Below are positions 1 to 13,500 of a stretch of DNA of 64,000 nucleotides, piece by piece. Every line of letters starts with the position of its first letter. The first letter of the stretch is position 1. The notes beneath the pieces are model-generated. The model was not told the DNA's origin. It searched no databases and saw only the letters and a list, made by a program, of their open reading frames with translations. Source of the stretch: Haliotis asinina (Eukaryota > Mollusca > Gastropoda > Lepetellida > Haliotidae); the NCBI RefSeq assembly GCF_037392515.1, contig NC_090291.1:29560001-29624000 (forward strand), read 5' to 3'. Both the position numbers and the translations under genes were made by a program.

Positions 1-1545
1 AGATAGCAGAAAAACTGGAAAATTAGGATCACAAAGCAGCTAGCAACAAAATGTGAAACAATATGTGATATTAAAGAAATTATCCAGTCACAAAATTGTA
101 AATTTTACAATAAATTGTATATTTATATACTTACGTTATGCAGTGCGTGAGATAGGATAAGTTATAAAATGTTTACTTTATGACATGACTTTAATGAGAG
201 GACTTAAGAACCCAGAGTGACTGATAGAGTTGGGTTTTCTGCCAAGTTTAACAACAGTCCATCAAACGTCATGGTAATAATCAACACAAACTGGCTTCAA
301 GCATTGTACACAAGGGAATCAAACCTCAACTATATTATACATAAAGCATATCAGAAAACTTGGCCTCATTAATGACATTCTATTTTTCTAACACTCCTTG
401 TTTGTGTCTTTAAAAATTCCATCTCTTGCTTGCATACCTACTTCTGTCAGAAGAGAAATTGTCCCTGATGATACGGTGTAATGCTGGATATGTCTAAAAA
501 ATATGATTTCAGTTCAGTGACACTTATTAGTATTGAATAATTTCATTTGTTGAGATAATCAGCCAAAAGTCTTCAGCTAACTGATTTGTGCTCAGACAAT
601 TCGATCCCTAGCTTTGATAATGTTACTAAATGATATATCATTATTTTTACATGATGAGACTCTAAAAGCTGTCAAAGTTCCTCATATAACTGACAGAACT
701 TGCAAACAAACACAGGAATGTATAGCTAATAATGGATTGCATATAAATACAAAAATGCTTTATATTCTTTGGAAATATCTTCATAATTAACTCTGGTGAG
801 GAATGAGAATCTAAGTCTAACTACACTGAAATATTGTACTGATAGGATGCAAGTCAAGGGGGCATAACTCTGTCCACTACAGCTGAACATTAGCAGATCA
901 ATTATACAAGAAAAATTAGTGATGGCAAAGGGATCTGACTCATATCTAAAAATGTTTGGAAAAAGGTCTTTTCATAACCTTGGTAGTAGGAAGAAAGATG
1001 GCAGTATGGTGTGAAAATATCAATGAATAGGACAGCTGGACATTTGCCTGTGTTTCAGTGCCTAGATTTTCGATGCTCTCTTAGCAGTAAGATTGCTGTG
1101 ATATGCATTTAACAATAATGTACGACTGTCTTAGCATGACGAGAGCTTAAAAAATCTAGGCCCTGATTGTCAAGATTCATATTTTGGAGTGATGGCCTGA
1201 TTATGAAATCTGAGGATGATCAACGTCATGGCCTCCAAGCATAAATAACACTTTCCACATCCTCAAAACTTGATATCTGGGTTGTAACATCTTCTAGATA
1301 CTGATCAGTCTACAGTATTCAGTGTCCCATGAATGACTTTAGCTATCTGTGCCCACTTGCCCAAAGTGATCATGGCACTTAGCACTAAGACCGTCAATGA
1401 CTGAGTATGGGAGTTACGATCATCATACTGCTACAATTGTTTTCTATAACTGGACTCAACAGCTCTTGCGGACTTGGTTCCATGATCTTCCTCTCAACAG
1501 AACTCAATATGTACTTTTAGATTGCATTATTAGAGTTATCTCCCC
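1..1545 (-). other. SEH1 3' flank / 3' UTR, otherwise featureless
   Basis: This stretch follows the SEH1 stop and must include its 3' UTR. No minus-strand AATAAA was seen close to the stop. An ATTAAA variant lies near 189-194. The only recognised element is the MITE at 1059-1162. Confidence 0.4.
1059..1162. mobile_element. Short palindromic MITE-like element
   Basis: The left arm TGCCTAGATTTTCGATGCTC pairs with the right arm, which read in reverse is GGCCTAGATTTTTTAAGCTC. The arms enclose about 60 bases. It resembles a MITE that I recall as common in abalone DNA. It lies 3' of SEH1. Confidence 0.55.
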
Positions 1546-4500
1546 CTAGTGCCAGACAACCTGATTGGCTGAGGTGATTGGAGCAGCTCTAAAATACCTG
1601 ACGCCTTCAGTGTTGCCATTGGCAACCGACACTGCTTGGGGCACATTGTTGTGGTTCCGAGCGGAGTCTTGTGGTGATCCATCGCCCTTCATCACTGAGA
1701 TACTCTTCCAGGAGTCCAGATAGTTTGCTGAACAGGGAACAAGGCACATGAGATCAACATGTAATATACAAATGCAGTAATTATGACAACAAAGTCCATG
1801 CTTTACAGATCTAATGGAAAAAAAACAAAAAAAACAAGTGATTACCAAGTTCACAGAGAAATAAGCAGATACTATGAAACAACAAAATTTGTCACTTACT
1901 CATTCTGAAATTATGCAAGGCTCCATACCCTCAGCTCGTTATAACACTTGTTAATTAGAAACCCTTCATAAACAATGATCCACAATAAACAACATCCTTG
2001 ATGTCTCCTGAGTATACGTTATGTTGGAGCTATGTTGTTTTCTAGAACTATTGTTGACACTGGCAAACTCAACTGCAATGGTGGCTTAGCTGACCGGCCA
2101 CTGTGAGACTATGGAGTTAGTAAAGGGAGGTAATAACATTATTGAGTCGAGCTCTAGAGTAGTTGAAATATACCCTAGATATTGAGGATAAATAACCAAT
2201 GGTTGACAGCATATCCAATGGGCACCATTGTGTCCATATCCTATAGAAGCACCTACACTACTCTTCCCTTTCATCTGCTTAACAAGTGTTTGACCACCCT
2301 TCTTCAACTAACCAGTACAATGTATAATAGATACCTTCTTCCATATTGACATATATCTGCAGGTCTGTCTTACCTTTCCATAGCCGCACACATCCATCAT
2401 CTCCAGATGATGCTAGAATTGTACCAGTCACATTCCAGGAGACCCGCCACACCTGCAACAGATCAACAGTTGGGTGAGGGAATTGGGCCACACATTCCAA
2501 AGGTACATTAAGATGCTGACAAGTGCAAGCATGATGGTTAAACAGTTTCGAACACAACATGGATCTGACTGTTCATTCAATATGATGAGTGAGTATAATT
2601 TTACGTTGCAATCAGCAATATTCCAGATACATGGCAGAGGTCTGTAAATAAACGAATGCAGTGATCAACAGCATGAGCACTGACCTGCCCAACTGGGAAC
2701 CACTGACATGTCAACAAAGTCAGTGAGCCTGACCACCTGGCCCCGATTTCTCAAACCAAAATGTAATTTTCTGAATAAAATTGATATTTTATACTTATCC
2801 TGACTCATGCTTAATTGCTTATCTCCTCTTCCTGGCGAAGGTAGTGGAACACCTGAAATCCCTTGAAGTTCCCTTCTAAAAGAAACGGACATAGATTCAC
2901 ACTCACCCATGAGTTACCTCCCCCTCCCGTGCACATGTTCAGCTGATCGGCCATGATACTCATTCTCTCCTATAATCGCACGACACGAAAAATATAAGAA
3001 TTCAGCATGTTTGTGAAGGGGGCTATGAGGGCTTTCGACATGAGTCAGGGTAAGTATAAAATATCAATTTTATTCAGAAAATTACATATTTTTCCTTATC
3101 GTGACTCATGCTTAAATTGCTTACAGAATCCGTCAGAAATGGCGGTGGGTCAGACCATGCTGGATTCTGCTGGCTGTTCAAAATTACGTCCAATAATTCC
3201 CCCCCCCTAATGAGAACTTGTAACAGCAATAATTTGGTCCTGTCCTTTCTAATATTCATTGTAGATTCTGGGGGGATTACATCCAGTCGAACTTGTCTTC
3301 CGTAGACGACTCCGTTGACTGGCATGTGATGCCATTAAAAGTAACTAGTGTCCCACTAGTGTCTGATGCAACTAAATGTCAAGACACAGCAATCGAGACT
3401 AGTTGCGACACCTCTTCGCGCACAAGTATCTTCATTGCCAGAGACGTCCTTCGTGGCTATGTCTCGTAGGTAGTGGTTGGCAAACACCATATTTGATTTC
3501 CTAAAGCAGCCCTCCATTATAATTGACAGCAAGCAATTCCCATGTAGTGCTAGTGTAGAGGCAAGGCTCTGATTTCATGTGGGTTGGAGGTTCGCGGAGG
3601 TTCCAATCCTGCTGCTTTAAAACGTGTTGCGGGATACTTCCGTAAGTGTCTCAGTAGATATAGGGATAAACAGGTGCTTGAAACTCTGCCTTCTGGACTT
3701 GGTACTTGCAATGTATATCTTCAATGCTCTGACTGGACATAATGATACATCTGAGTATCATGGGGTCTTGGATTGAAGATAGTGCCAGTACGTGGAATTG
3801 TCTATCTGGCAGTTGATTTTTCGCAATAAAATCCCATTGTAGACGCAGATGAGCTGTCTGCTGATGACTTGCATCAAAGCTTGTGTGGTTGAATTCTAGA
3901 GCATGAATATCTGACATTCATGCAGCTGTAACCAAGGCAAGTAAAAACTGTGTCTTCTGAGTTAGCAGTTCAAATGAGGTCCGATCAAGTGGCTTGTATG
4001 CATCACTTGTGAGATGTTGGGAGTACGATGTTTACATCTCATGTTGGAGCTCTAAATCTACATTGTTCATCTTCCAACTTGAAGGAGCGTAGCAAGGCAA
4101 ATAACTCAGGTACTTTAGTCAGCTTGGTCCCTGTTTCCATGGTGACAAATGAGCTGCCAAGTATGAGCCTTTCAGACCTCTGGAATGTTGTAGGTGACAT
4201 AAATATTCTGCTATCTGCCGATATGTTGCCTTCACCGCTGTGAATCCTTTCTTCTTGGCGTAAGCCTCAAACCGCTTCCACTTGTCATCATAAAGGGTGC
4301 AAGTGGATTTCCGTAAGGCTAAGGTAACTGATTTCGCTGCTCTCGTCGAGTATCCTCCGTGTTTTAAACAGATTTTGATACGTTCCACAAGTGAAGTCGG
4401 AACACAGATGGGTTGCTGTGTGCCTGTTTCGTGTGGGGGTGGACAAGATTTTCCCAATCTGGTAGTTGTAGTGTTGGTTGTCCTACCTCCTCTATGAGTG

Positions 4501-7500
4501 TTGGAAACCAATGTCTCGTTGGCCAGTAAGGCGCGACCAAAGTCAGTTGTAGCCTCATGGTCTGTTTTATTTTCTCGATGACTTTTGGTAGAAGCACTGG
4601 AGGGGGAAATGTGAAGATGTTTTAGTCCATCCCATGGGATGCTGAAAATGTCTGTTGCCCAGGCTAACGGATCTGGTACCGGTGATACAAAGGTTGTAGT
4701 TTGTTTGTGGAACCTTGTTGCAAATAAGTCTATTTGCGGCGATCCAAACGTCTGGCTGATTAGTTAAAACTCCTCTCAAAGCAGCATCCACTCTGTTGGT
4801 GATGGACAAAGAGGACGAGATAAGGCGTGATGTTGCCGACGACTGGTATGTGACATGCGATTATTTGGAGATTCAAACTGTCGATCATGTCGAAACAACA
4901 GGTGTAGTAAAGATGGCAATCTCATTCACCCTTGCTTGTTTATGTAGAAAGCCACTGTTGAGTTGTCTGTGTGGATCATCAGTAGCTTGTCTCTCAGTGT
5001 CGTCGACCAGTGATGGATAGCATGAATCACCACTTTCATCTGCAACTGGTTGATGGGAAGAGTTTGATCTTCCGTCTTCCAGATTCCTGCAGCAATGTCA
5101 TTGTTTAGATGGGCACCCCATCCTTGGATCAAGATGGTTGTTGAATGCAGACTGTAACATATAAGTTCCTGCGCAGACATTTGCCGGGTGAGTTCCCCAT
5201 AGTGGGTGTGGTTTCAAGCTGTCCAGCATCATAAACTGGTCAAGTTGTGAAACCGTGACTCAGGAATCGCTGTCATAGACATAGTTGCAGGCGTCCTCTT
5301 CTGGTCACATCTTGAGATGACGTGAGCAGACCGAGTAGACATTGAGTCTGCCACATTGAGTCTGCTGTTAGAAGACCTCTATGCTGCCCGACGAATCAAA
5401 TGACACTTTAAACTGTTAATCTAGTGTGTAATCGACATCATTCCAGCATTGAAAGTCACCGACAACTTCCTGATACTGGAACAATAACACCACATTCTGT
5501 GCAGGGCGTTGTCTCTCAAAGACCAATAAGATTGTAGACGTGACATCACCGGTGTACCAGACAACTGATCATCGTGAAATCTTGTTCAAACGGTGATATC
5601 CTTGCTAGCATTTAGGTTAGTCTACAACCATGCCACTTGAAGCTGATGTAGACAAATTGTCTTCCAGGTAGATGTATCGGAAATTTTCCCCGAAGAAAAT
5701 ACCATCATCTCTTGTGATTGGAGGTGTAGTTTGCAGTGGTTTGTTGTAGTTGTCTCGAAAAAATCTTCGTAATGTATTCATCACTGAGAATTCCCCAATT
5801 CTTCCAGCAGAGTTGAAAATACACCAACTGGAGATGATTATATGGGAACAGCTGAGGGTGGAAATCTCCAGTCGTTCTTCAATATTTACTTCCTGGACGC
5901 TCCAGTATTAAACTTCATATCTCTTCCTCTCTGGACTCTTTTATGTAACGCTGACTTGTCTGCTTCAGCACCGTTGTCAAGAAGACAATGCACTTGATCA
6001 TCATGACTTCTCTGAAGTCTTGGCCGATACTTCTTACTACCTCTTCAATCTTGTTGAGGATGTAGATTCAGTCCTGCAGTAGTTGAGACGAGGTGTTCAG
6101 ATGTAAACTACTGACAGCGCCTTCAACAAGCTGGGGAGACTGCTGAAGATCTTCTCCATTGACGAGTAGACCTGTGAATGCATTCACCCACGTGAGCTTC
6201 CTCACGTGAGCATCGTGGCCAATCTCGGAGCAGCAGTCGACGAAGATTGTAGTCTTTGTTCTTCTTCAACATGACCTTTCCAAGCTCATGTTGCATGACG
6301 ATGTCTGCATCGAATGGCTGCGTACAGCGACAGCTGACTGTTCGAAGTGTATCATCAACGCCAGCTCATCGTATCTAGACTTTTCAGGCTACGACACCCC
6401 CGTTCCCAATGAAGGATTCTTCTGTGGTCTAGGGGACAACTCGCTGGACCCAAGGTATAACCCCGGAGACACGCCTGACTGTAACTGGAATGAAATTCAG
6501 AAGTTAATGAAAAAACGATTACCTGAAGCTAAATCACCCGATTAAACATGACTAATGAAAGTCGACATTGCCTGTCCCTCGCACGCCTGTGAAAAGAACA
6601 AAGTTATACAATAAATTCTGAAAAAGATAATTTACTGCAAATTTCACAACAAATAGTGGAAGAACACAAGGGCTTAGAGGCCGGAGAAGGTCAACCTCTG
6701 ACAGCCGTAATCTACACTATAAACACAATTTCATCAACAGAGACTAAGTCTCGGTTGACAAAATATGTGCTATTTCAATATCCAATAATCATAAATAAAC
6801 AAATTGTGATACATATACATAAAAAAAGGAACGAAATAGTTGTTTAAACTTAACACCGTAATGGAGACCCCAGGTAACTCCAGCCGCCCTCAGGCAATAA
6901 GTAGAAAGTGAGTATCATGACCATGTGCGCAGGAGGGGAGGTAACTCATGGGTGAGTGTGAATTTATGTTGGCTTCTTTTAGAAGGGAACTTCAAGGGAT
7001 TTCAGGTGTTCCACTACTTTCGCCAGGAAGAGGAGAAAAGCAATTAAGCATGAGTCAGGATAAGTATAAAATATCAAGTTTTTACTCAAATTTCAAACTG
7101 AGTTTGACAAAATGAAACAGCTGAATTTTAACTCAACTGTCCTTTTAAAACAAAAAAAAAAACCAAACATACTTGATTAAATTATCCACTAACCTCAAAC
7201 AGTGTACTATGAATTTAATATTGATATTAATATTCTGGGAATTGAATTTTCCCGTGTTTACTCAAACTTAAGTCAAAACTGAGACTTAAGTTTGTTTCGA
7301 TAAATTGAGGCCTGATCCCGTTAGTCGCCCTTTACGACAAGCACAGAGCCTTTTGTCAATTCATGGCAAGCATGGGTTGTTGCAGACTTATTCTAGCCCG
7401 GATCTTCATGGTTTTCATTCATTCTGGTGCCTGTGAGGGCTGGTCAACACATGATCCTGATCAGATGGCTGGGTAAATGCTTTATGCACCTAAGGTCTAG

Positions 7501-10500
7501 CATGACATGTGGTCGACTTTGTGATGTATCTGTGATGTGATCTAGTTACATAGCCTGACATTTGGTTGTAATTGGTGAGGTGAAAAATGTTGCATTATAC
7601 CTGGGACTCATGGTCACCAAAACTTGCCACTTGTCTCATCTCAAACTTCGTCAGACTGGCCTGTGCTCCTAAGGAAACATCCTTCCTCAATGGCTTCAGG
7701 GAAATAATCTTCAGATCCTTGGCAGTGATTGCCAACAGATGGTATGACCGCCCCAAGTTTGGAGCGAAGGCAACATCATGGACGGGGTCAGTCACCATGG
7801 ATAAACTCTCAACTTTGTTCCATTTTCTGGAACATAAATAAATACTTACTGGAACACTCTATGATAACTAGCCACATGATTAAATGATTATAACTGACAA
7901 TGGACACACCATATTAATTTGTGTACAGTTGATAATATCATGCTAGACAATCCACAAATGATCTCCAATTTTAAACAAGATATAAAGTAAAAGTAAAAAG
8001 TGAAAATGTTTGTCATTTCAATGTTTCATAAAAGCAATTCAATTCACTTATGCATGAGAAAGTATATAAAGATTTACACAGGAATAGAATGGTTACATTA
8101 TGTTCCATGAAATGTTACTGTGTGCAGTCACTCTACATTACGAACCTTGCATTATCATTGTACTCGTAGATGTGGACTTTCGCCCCAGCAGCAGGGTTAG
8201 GGTCATCACTGCCAACAGCTATCATTGGCGGATGTACTCTGTAAACATGTTATCAGTAAAGTTTATATGTCAACAACTTATGTTGCAGGTACCAACACAA
8301 CCAGCAAGGTCACAGCTGTGAGATGATGAAAATGGTGTTGGTCCTTGCATATTCAATCTAAAATGAGTGTGATGCCAACATGTGAAAAAAACACCTATTA
8401 CGCAACATCCTGGAGAGTAAGGACAGATATTGTTGTCCACTTCATCTTGGATTTCCTAAGGATTGTTTTGACTCCAAAGTAGCTTTCAAAGGAAAAGCAC
8501 TGTATGTCAGATGCAAATCAAACATATAGACAAACTGTCTGGTTTGCGACACAAATAGTGAATGAGTGACCATGGTTTCACATTGCTATTGGCAATACTC
8601 CTGCAATATCATGGAGACGGACGAGAGAAATGGGTTTCACTGTTTGTATCCATGTCAGGAATGGAACACGTCTCCAGCATGACAAGCAAACAGTCAAACA
8701 GGCGTGCAACACAAAGAAGCCTGAATATTGCTTATTTGTCTGTTACTTTGGTTTTACTAAGCTATCACAAAATCCTTTCATGCACAAATATAACACAACT
8801 GCCATTGAGAATATTCCAAGCATATTCCCGTAAGAAAGACGACACACCTTGAGTGGTTCCAGGACAAACAGCTGCAGCTGATTCTACATGAGATCTCATG
8901 CTGGAGAGGCCAGTTACTGAGGTTCATCACATCAACAGCCTCGTAGATACGGACAATCCCATCAGCAGAACATGTAGCCTATACAAACAAATAGTCACTG
9001 GAACCTGACAACTGTTCAATTATCAATGGAACAATCTTTGGTTCAATGTTATCAATCTTCTCTTGCGTTTTACATTTGAATCATCATAACAGGTAAACGG
9101 GTTCAATGGTGTGTTCAAAGTTATTTTATTTACGTAGTCTGTCTGTCTGTCTCTCTGTTCTACAGTTTAAAATGGATTTTCCAGTATACTGACTCTAGTC
9201 CTTATTTTATATCCTCTCTAATGCTGAGTGAGTGAGTTTTGGTGTGTGAATTTTGTACCCATGAGAGGAATCAAAAACCACTCAAACCACTTGGCCACCA
9301 ATGGTTACAGCATGTATCAATGACTGTATAGGAACAGAAGTGATGTGATCGCAAGTGCGGACTATCCAAAACATTCACTTTTACTGAAAACAAGTCTGAA
9401 AAGCCCAGAGTGGGTAGGAGCATTTGGCCATGGCTTGGGTTAACCTTAGGACCAGGAGGTAAGAAGAAGTAGTTACTTAATGGGAGGAAGGTTGGAAGCT
9501 GCTGGGCAGTAACCAGTGGACCAAAGGATTGAAGGCCCTCAACATCCTCTACTGCTAGATCCCACACGTAGAGGCTAGCGAAGACCATTGATGATGTCCA
9601 AAAGCACCCCTTCATGGTAGTCAAGATGGTGCAGTTCCTGTGGAGAGCCATGGTAGAAGCCAAGGCCTAATGGTTAACATTCTGTCTAGTTCTACAGGCA
9701 GTTGATTTATTGCCACAAAATTCCATCCAGTGCGTGTATCTCGCTAACTCACTATGAAGGAGAAGGAGGAGGAATGCGATGAACTGAGGAGAAGCTGACA
9801 ACGGGTCCTTGGACTTCAGTGCACAGAATTTCTGAAAAGATGTCCATTTATCATCATAGATGGATCTTGTATAAACCTGATAAGTTTGAGCAATAACTTT
9901 AGCCACATGCCCGAAAAAACCTTTGGCCTTCAATGCTTTCGGTAAATGCAGATGAAAGCGAGACGCATCGGTTGCAGTTGGGCGACCGAGAGTATGCAGG
10001 GGCAGGTGAGGCCACTCTGGTAAATGTTGCGGATTTCTGTTGTTGAGGTTCAACCAAAAGTTGATGAATCCTACAAGCTTGACCTCTGGCAGCAGAACTG
10101 GCTGTGGAAAGGTGTACATGTCCAGACCCTCCCATGACAAGGACATGACATTGACTGCCCATGCCTCCGTGTCTGGAATGGGGGGACACTCGCAGAGGGA
10201 GCTGATTGTTAAATCAGGTGGCAAAAATGTTCAGAAGAGGAAGGCCATGATTGTGACAAAGCAGGTGGAAGGCTTACAGATGCAGCCACCACTACCTCGG
10301 TCTGCTAGCAGTGACTGTTGATCTGGAGTATACATGTGTGACTAAGGCGTTGTAGTCAGAGGCAGCGACACGGCAATAGGCAACTTGTTGCCACTCTTGA
10401 GGATACTGGTCACAAACAGATCTTCTAAGACTGACTAGTTGTGTCAGAAGATCCTCAGTCTCCTGCCTACTGGAGAAGGTCAAACTGGCACGAATGGGGG

Positions 10501-13500
10501 AGAGGATGCCCATATCTTCAGTGACCTGAGTGGGCCACTTCCCCATACACCTGCCGGCATCAAGGGCAGCTCTAAGGGACGGTCCTGCTGGCAGCTCTTT
10601 CTATCAGACTTGGTCCTGCCATGACGTCCTCTGCTGAAAGCACTACGAGCAGACTCCCTTACTGACGCTTCCTTCTGCCCTTAGATGATGACTTGCCACG
10701 AAAGGCAGAGCCTAAGGATTCAAGCGTAAACAGGGGCACTTCCATGTGAGTGAGTTCCGCATGTTCTCTATATACCTCCAGGATGTTATTGTCAAAGAGG
10801 AAACACAACGTGAAAAGGGTTCTCAGCAACTTTCTTTTGAGTTCTTCCTGTGATGAACAAGTGTCCAGGAAGCCAGAGCGCCGCACAATGGTTGTCATGG
10901 CCCATGCCGCTCAAAGATGTGTCATGTAGAACATTCCCTTGCCCTTGGAATAAAGTAGACAAATGGTCGACCCTCAACACATTACCATCAGTTAAATCCA
11001 CCGAAGTCGCAGATACCAAAGCTGAAATGGATTTTAACATCCACTTAATTTCCATATCTGCCGCTAGCATCTTCGAATCCTGCACATGATAGGACGACTG
11101 AGGAGAATTGGATAAGAACTGGATAAGAGCTTCAAGGATTCCGCTCCCTATCAGCGAAATGCTAACTATGAATCTTATAGTCACTCTTGCGTAACATCGG
11201 AGCCTTGGTTATCGAGCTGAGTGATAGTTTAGCAAAATCTGCCAGAGATGCAACAGCATCGGCAACCATTGTTTGAAGTGGCAAAAGCAACTCCGGCAAA
11301 ATCCTAATGGTCTTCAGGTCGTCAGCACCAGAAGACGGCAGTGGGCAATCAGACCACCTGGCAGCAATCCAGTCGGAAACCACAAAAGGGGAAGGTATGT
11401 GCCCCCATCATCTGTCTCCTCAAGCATCTCCTCACTGCAATCTGGAGAGAAATAGCGTTCCCCTGATCATCTTAAGAAACTGTACTTCCATTGTACCAGT
11501 GACTTGAGGTAGAAGGCGTTGGACACTGAAGAGCAGACGACCGCTGAGGCTCTTTCAGAGAACCGCATGTAACATCCATGGAACAAGAGTGAAGGCAACT
11601 TGGTGACTGGCGAGAAGGAATGAACCTGGACCGGGACCGACGATGACGTTTCATGCCAGTAAAGGATCTGGAACACCAATCCCTATCTGTAGAACCCTGG
11701 GCAGAGTGAGACCTAGACCTAGATCGGCGGCTACTACAGCATGGACTCCTAGATCAGAGCAAACTGGAGCAAGATGATATGATAATCAGCAAACGGCGTT
11801 GGCATCAGTAACAGTGTCAACACTGATTCATACCGCAAGTCTGCAACGTCAGCGGGAGGAGCCATTGGTGTTAGCGCTGAAACCACAGCAGACGAAGTAA
11901 AAATCAGCGCTGGAGTCGGTGTAGGAACAGCCAGGCTGTGTTGTCATGGTTGTTGGCAAAAGGAGTGTCCACAGAAGCTGCTGTACTTCCGGATGAGAGT
12001 GGGCATCAGGCTGTGATAGGTTGACTCGTAAGATACTTGAAGTAAAGTGAATTTTTTTGACAGTCCGCACTTGCGTGGGAGTGGATATCAAGTCACTTCC
12101 GTTCCTGTACAATTATCAATACACGATTCAAGGAAATGGTGAATCAACAAGTGTCTGATCAAAGCTTGAGGTAATATGCACAAGACCTATGGCAAGGTAA
12201 GTTAAAAATATGTGCATCATTACTTTCAAAGTGCCAACATATTTCAGTATCACAGAATGCAATTTTAAAAGGTTATTAAAAGGTTATAAATTACAGTAGT
12301 TGTTGAACAGAAAGGATTGGTTGGTTGGTTAACACAGCCCTCAGCAATGTATCAGCTAAGTGGCAGCTGCGTGTAAATATTCAGTCTGGTCCAGACAATG
12401 CAGCCATTAACATGATGAGCATAGGTCACGGTTGGGATAACATGGCATCCAAACCCATTAGTCAACTCTTATTTCAAGGCTTTGTATGCAACATGTTACA
12501 ACACATGTTAAAACTCAGAAGTGTCAGCAAAAAACATTTAAAGTAACATCTGCATGTCTTCAGAAAACATTTTGACCCAATCATTGAAAACTAACCAGCT
12601 GCAAGCCCAAATACTGAGGTCCAAACTTGACATCCGTCACAGAAGTTCGACTGTCCACAAGGTTTCCCCTGTTGACCCATGGTGTCTGACCTTCACCTTT
12701 GCCGTGTTCTCCCACCAGCTCCTCCCAAACTGCTGCTGTTCTGTCGAAGGAGCATGTAGCTAGCACCTGCCCAAACTCAGGATGTGCCCACGTCACTCTC
12801 CACACTGAGCCACTGTGTGTCTACACAATCATGGGGAAAATTATTCAGATATAATAACACTAGCAATTACTAAAAACACAAACTACCGATGTAAATTGTT
12901 GGTGAGAAATAATAAAAGGGAAAACAACAAGCATGCTCACATCATCCCTAATTTATTTTTAACAATGAGGAAAGGTCCGAGTGGCACTTTCACAGATTGG
13001 ATATGTCTTTCTGCCTGTTCACATAAATTAAAGAAACATGTTAAAACTCATCCATATCAAATGGGGAATATATGTTCAGGATGATATGATTTGACTAGAA
13101 TGAAATTTAAGTGGGGCTGGCAGAAGTCTTTGCATAATTATTCTGATGCAGTTTTTATTCTGATCCAGTTCCTATACTGAATACTGATCCAGTTCTTACT
13201 AAGACAGAAGCAACGTAACATACAAAATATTACAAGTACTGATGGTTGTCTCTACATAAAGTCAATATGAAGGCTTCAACAATACCTTCCAGTTAGCTGT
13301 ACAGTGCCACTCTCCATCTTCTCCCAAGTCCCACACCTACAACACCAACATATGATCCAGTCACTGGAGTACACATGCAGATGATGTGTAGCATTCTAAT
13401 GCAAGAGTGAGTGAGTGAGTTAATATTTAACGTCACATCGGCAATCTTTCAGCCTTATCGTCACAAGAAAATTTAACAATGAAAAGGACGATATGTATAT

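Noticed and set aside
6288-6545. Plus-strand 85-codon frame inside the DIRS interval
   Set aside because: It runs against the element's strand and shows no known domain. Probably chance.
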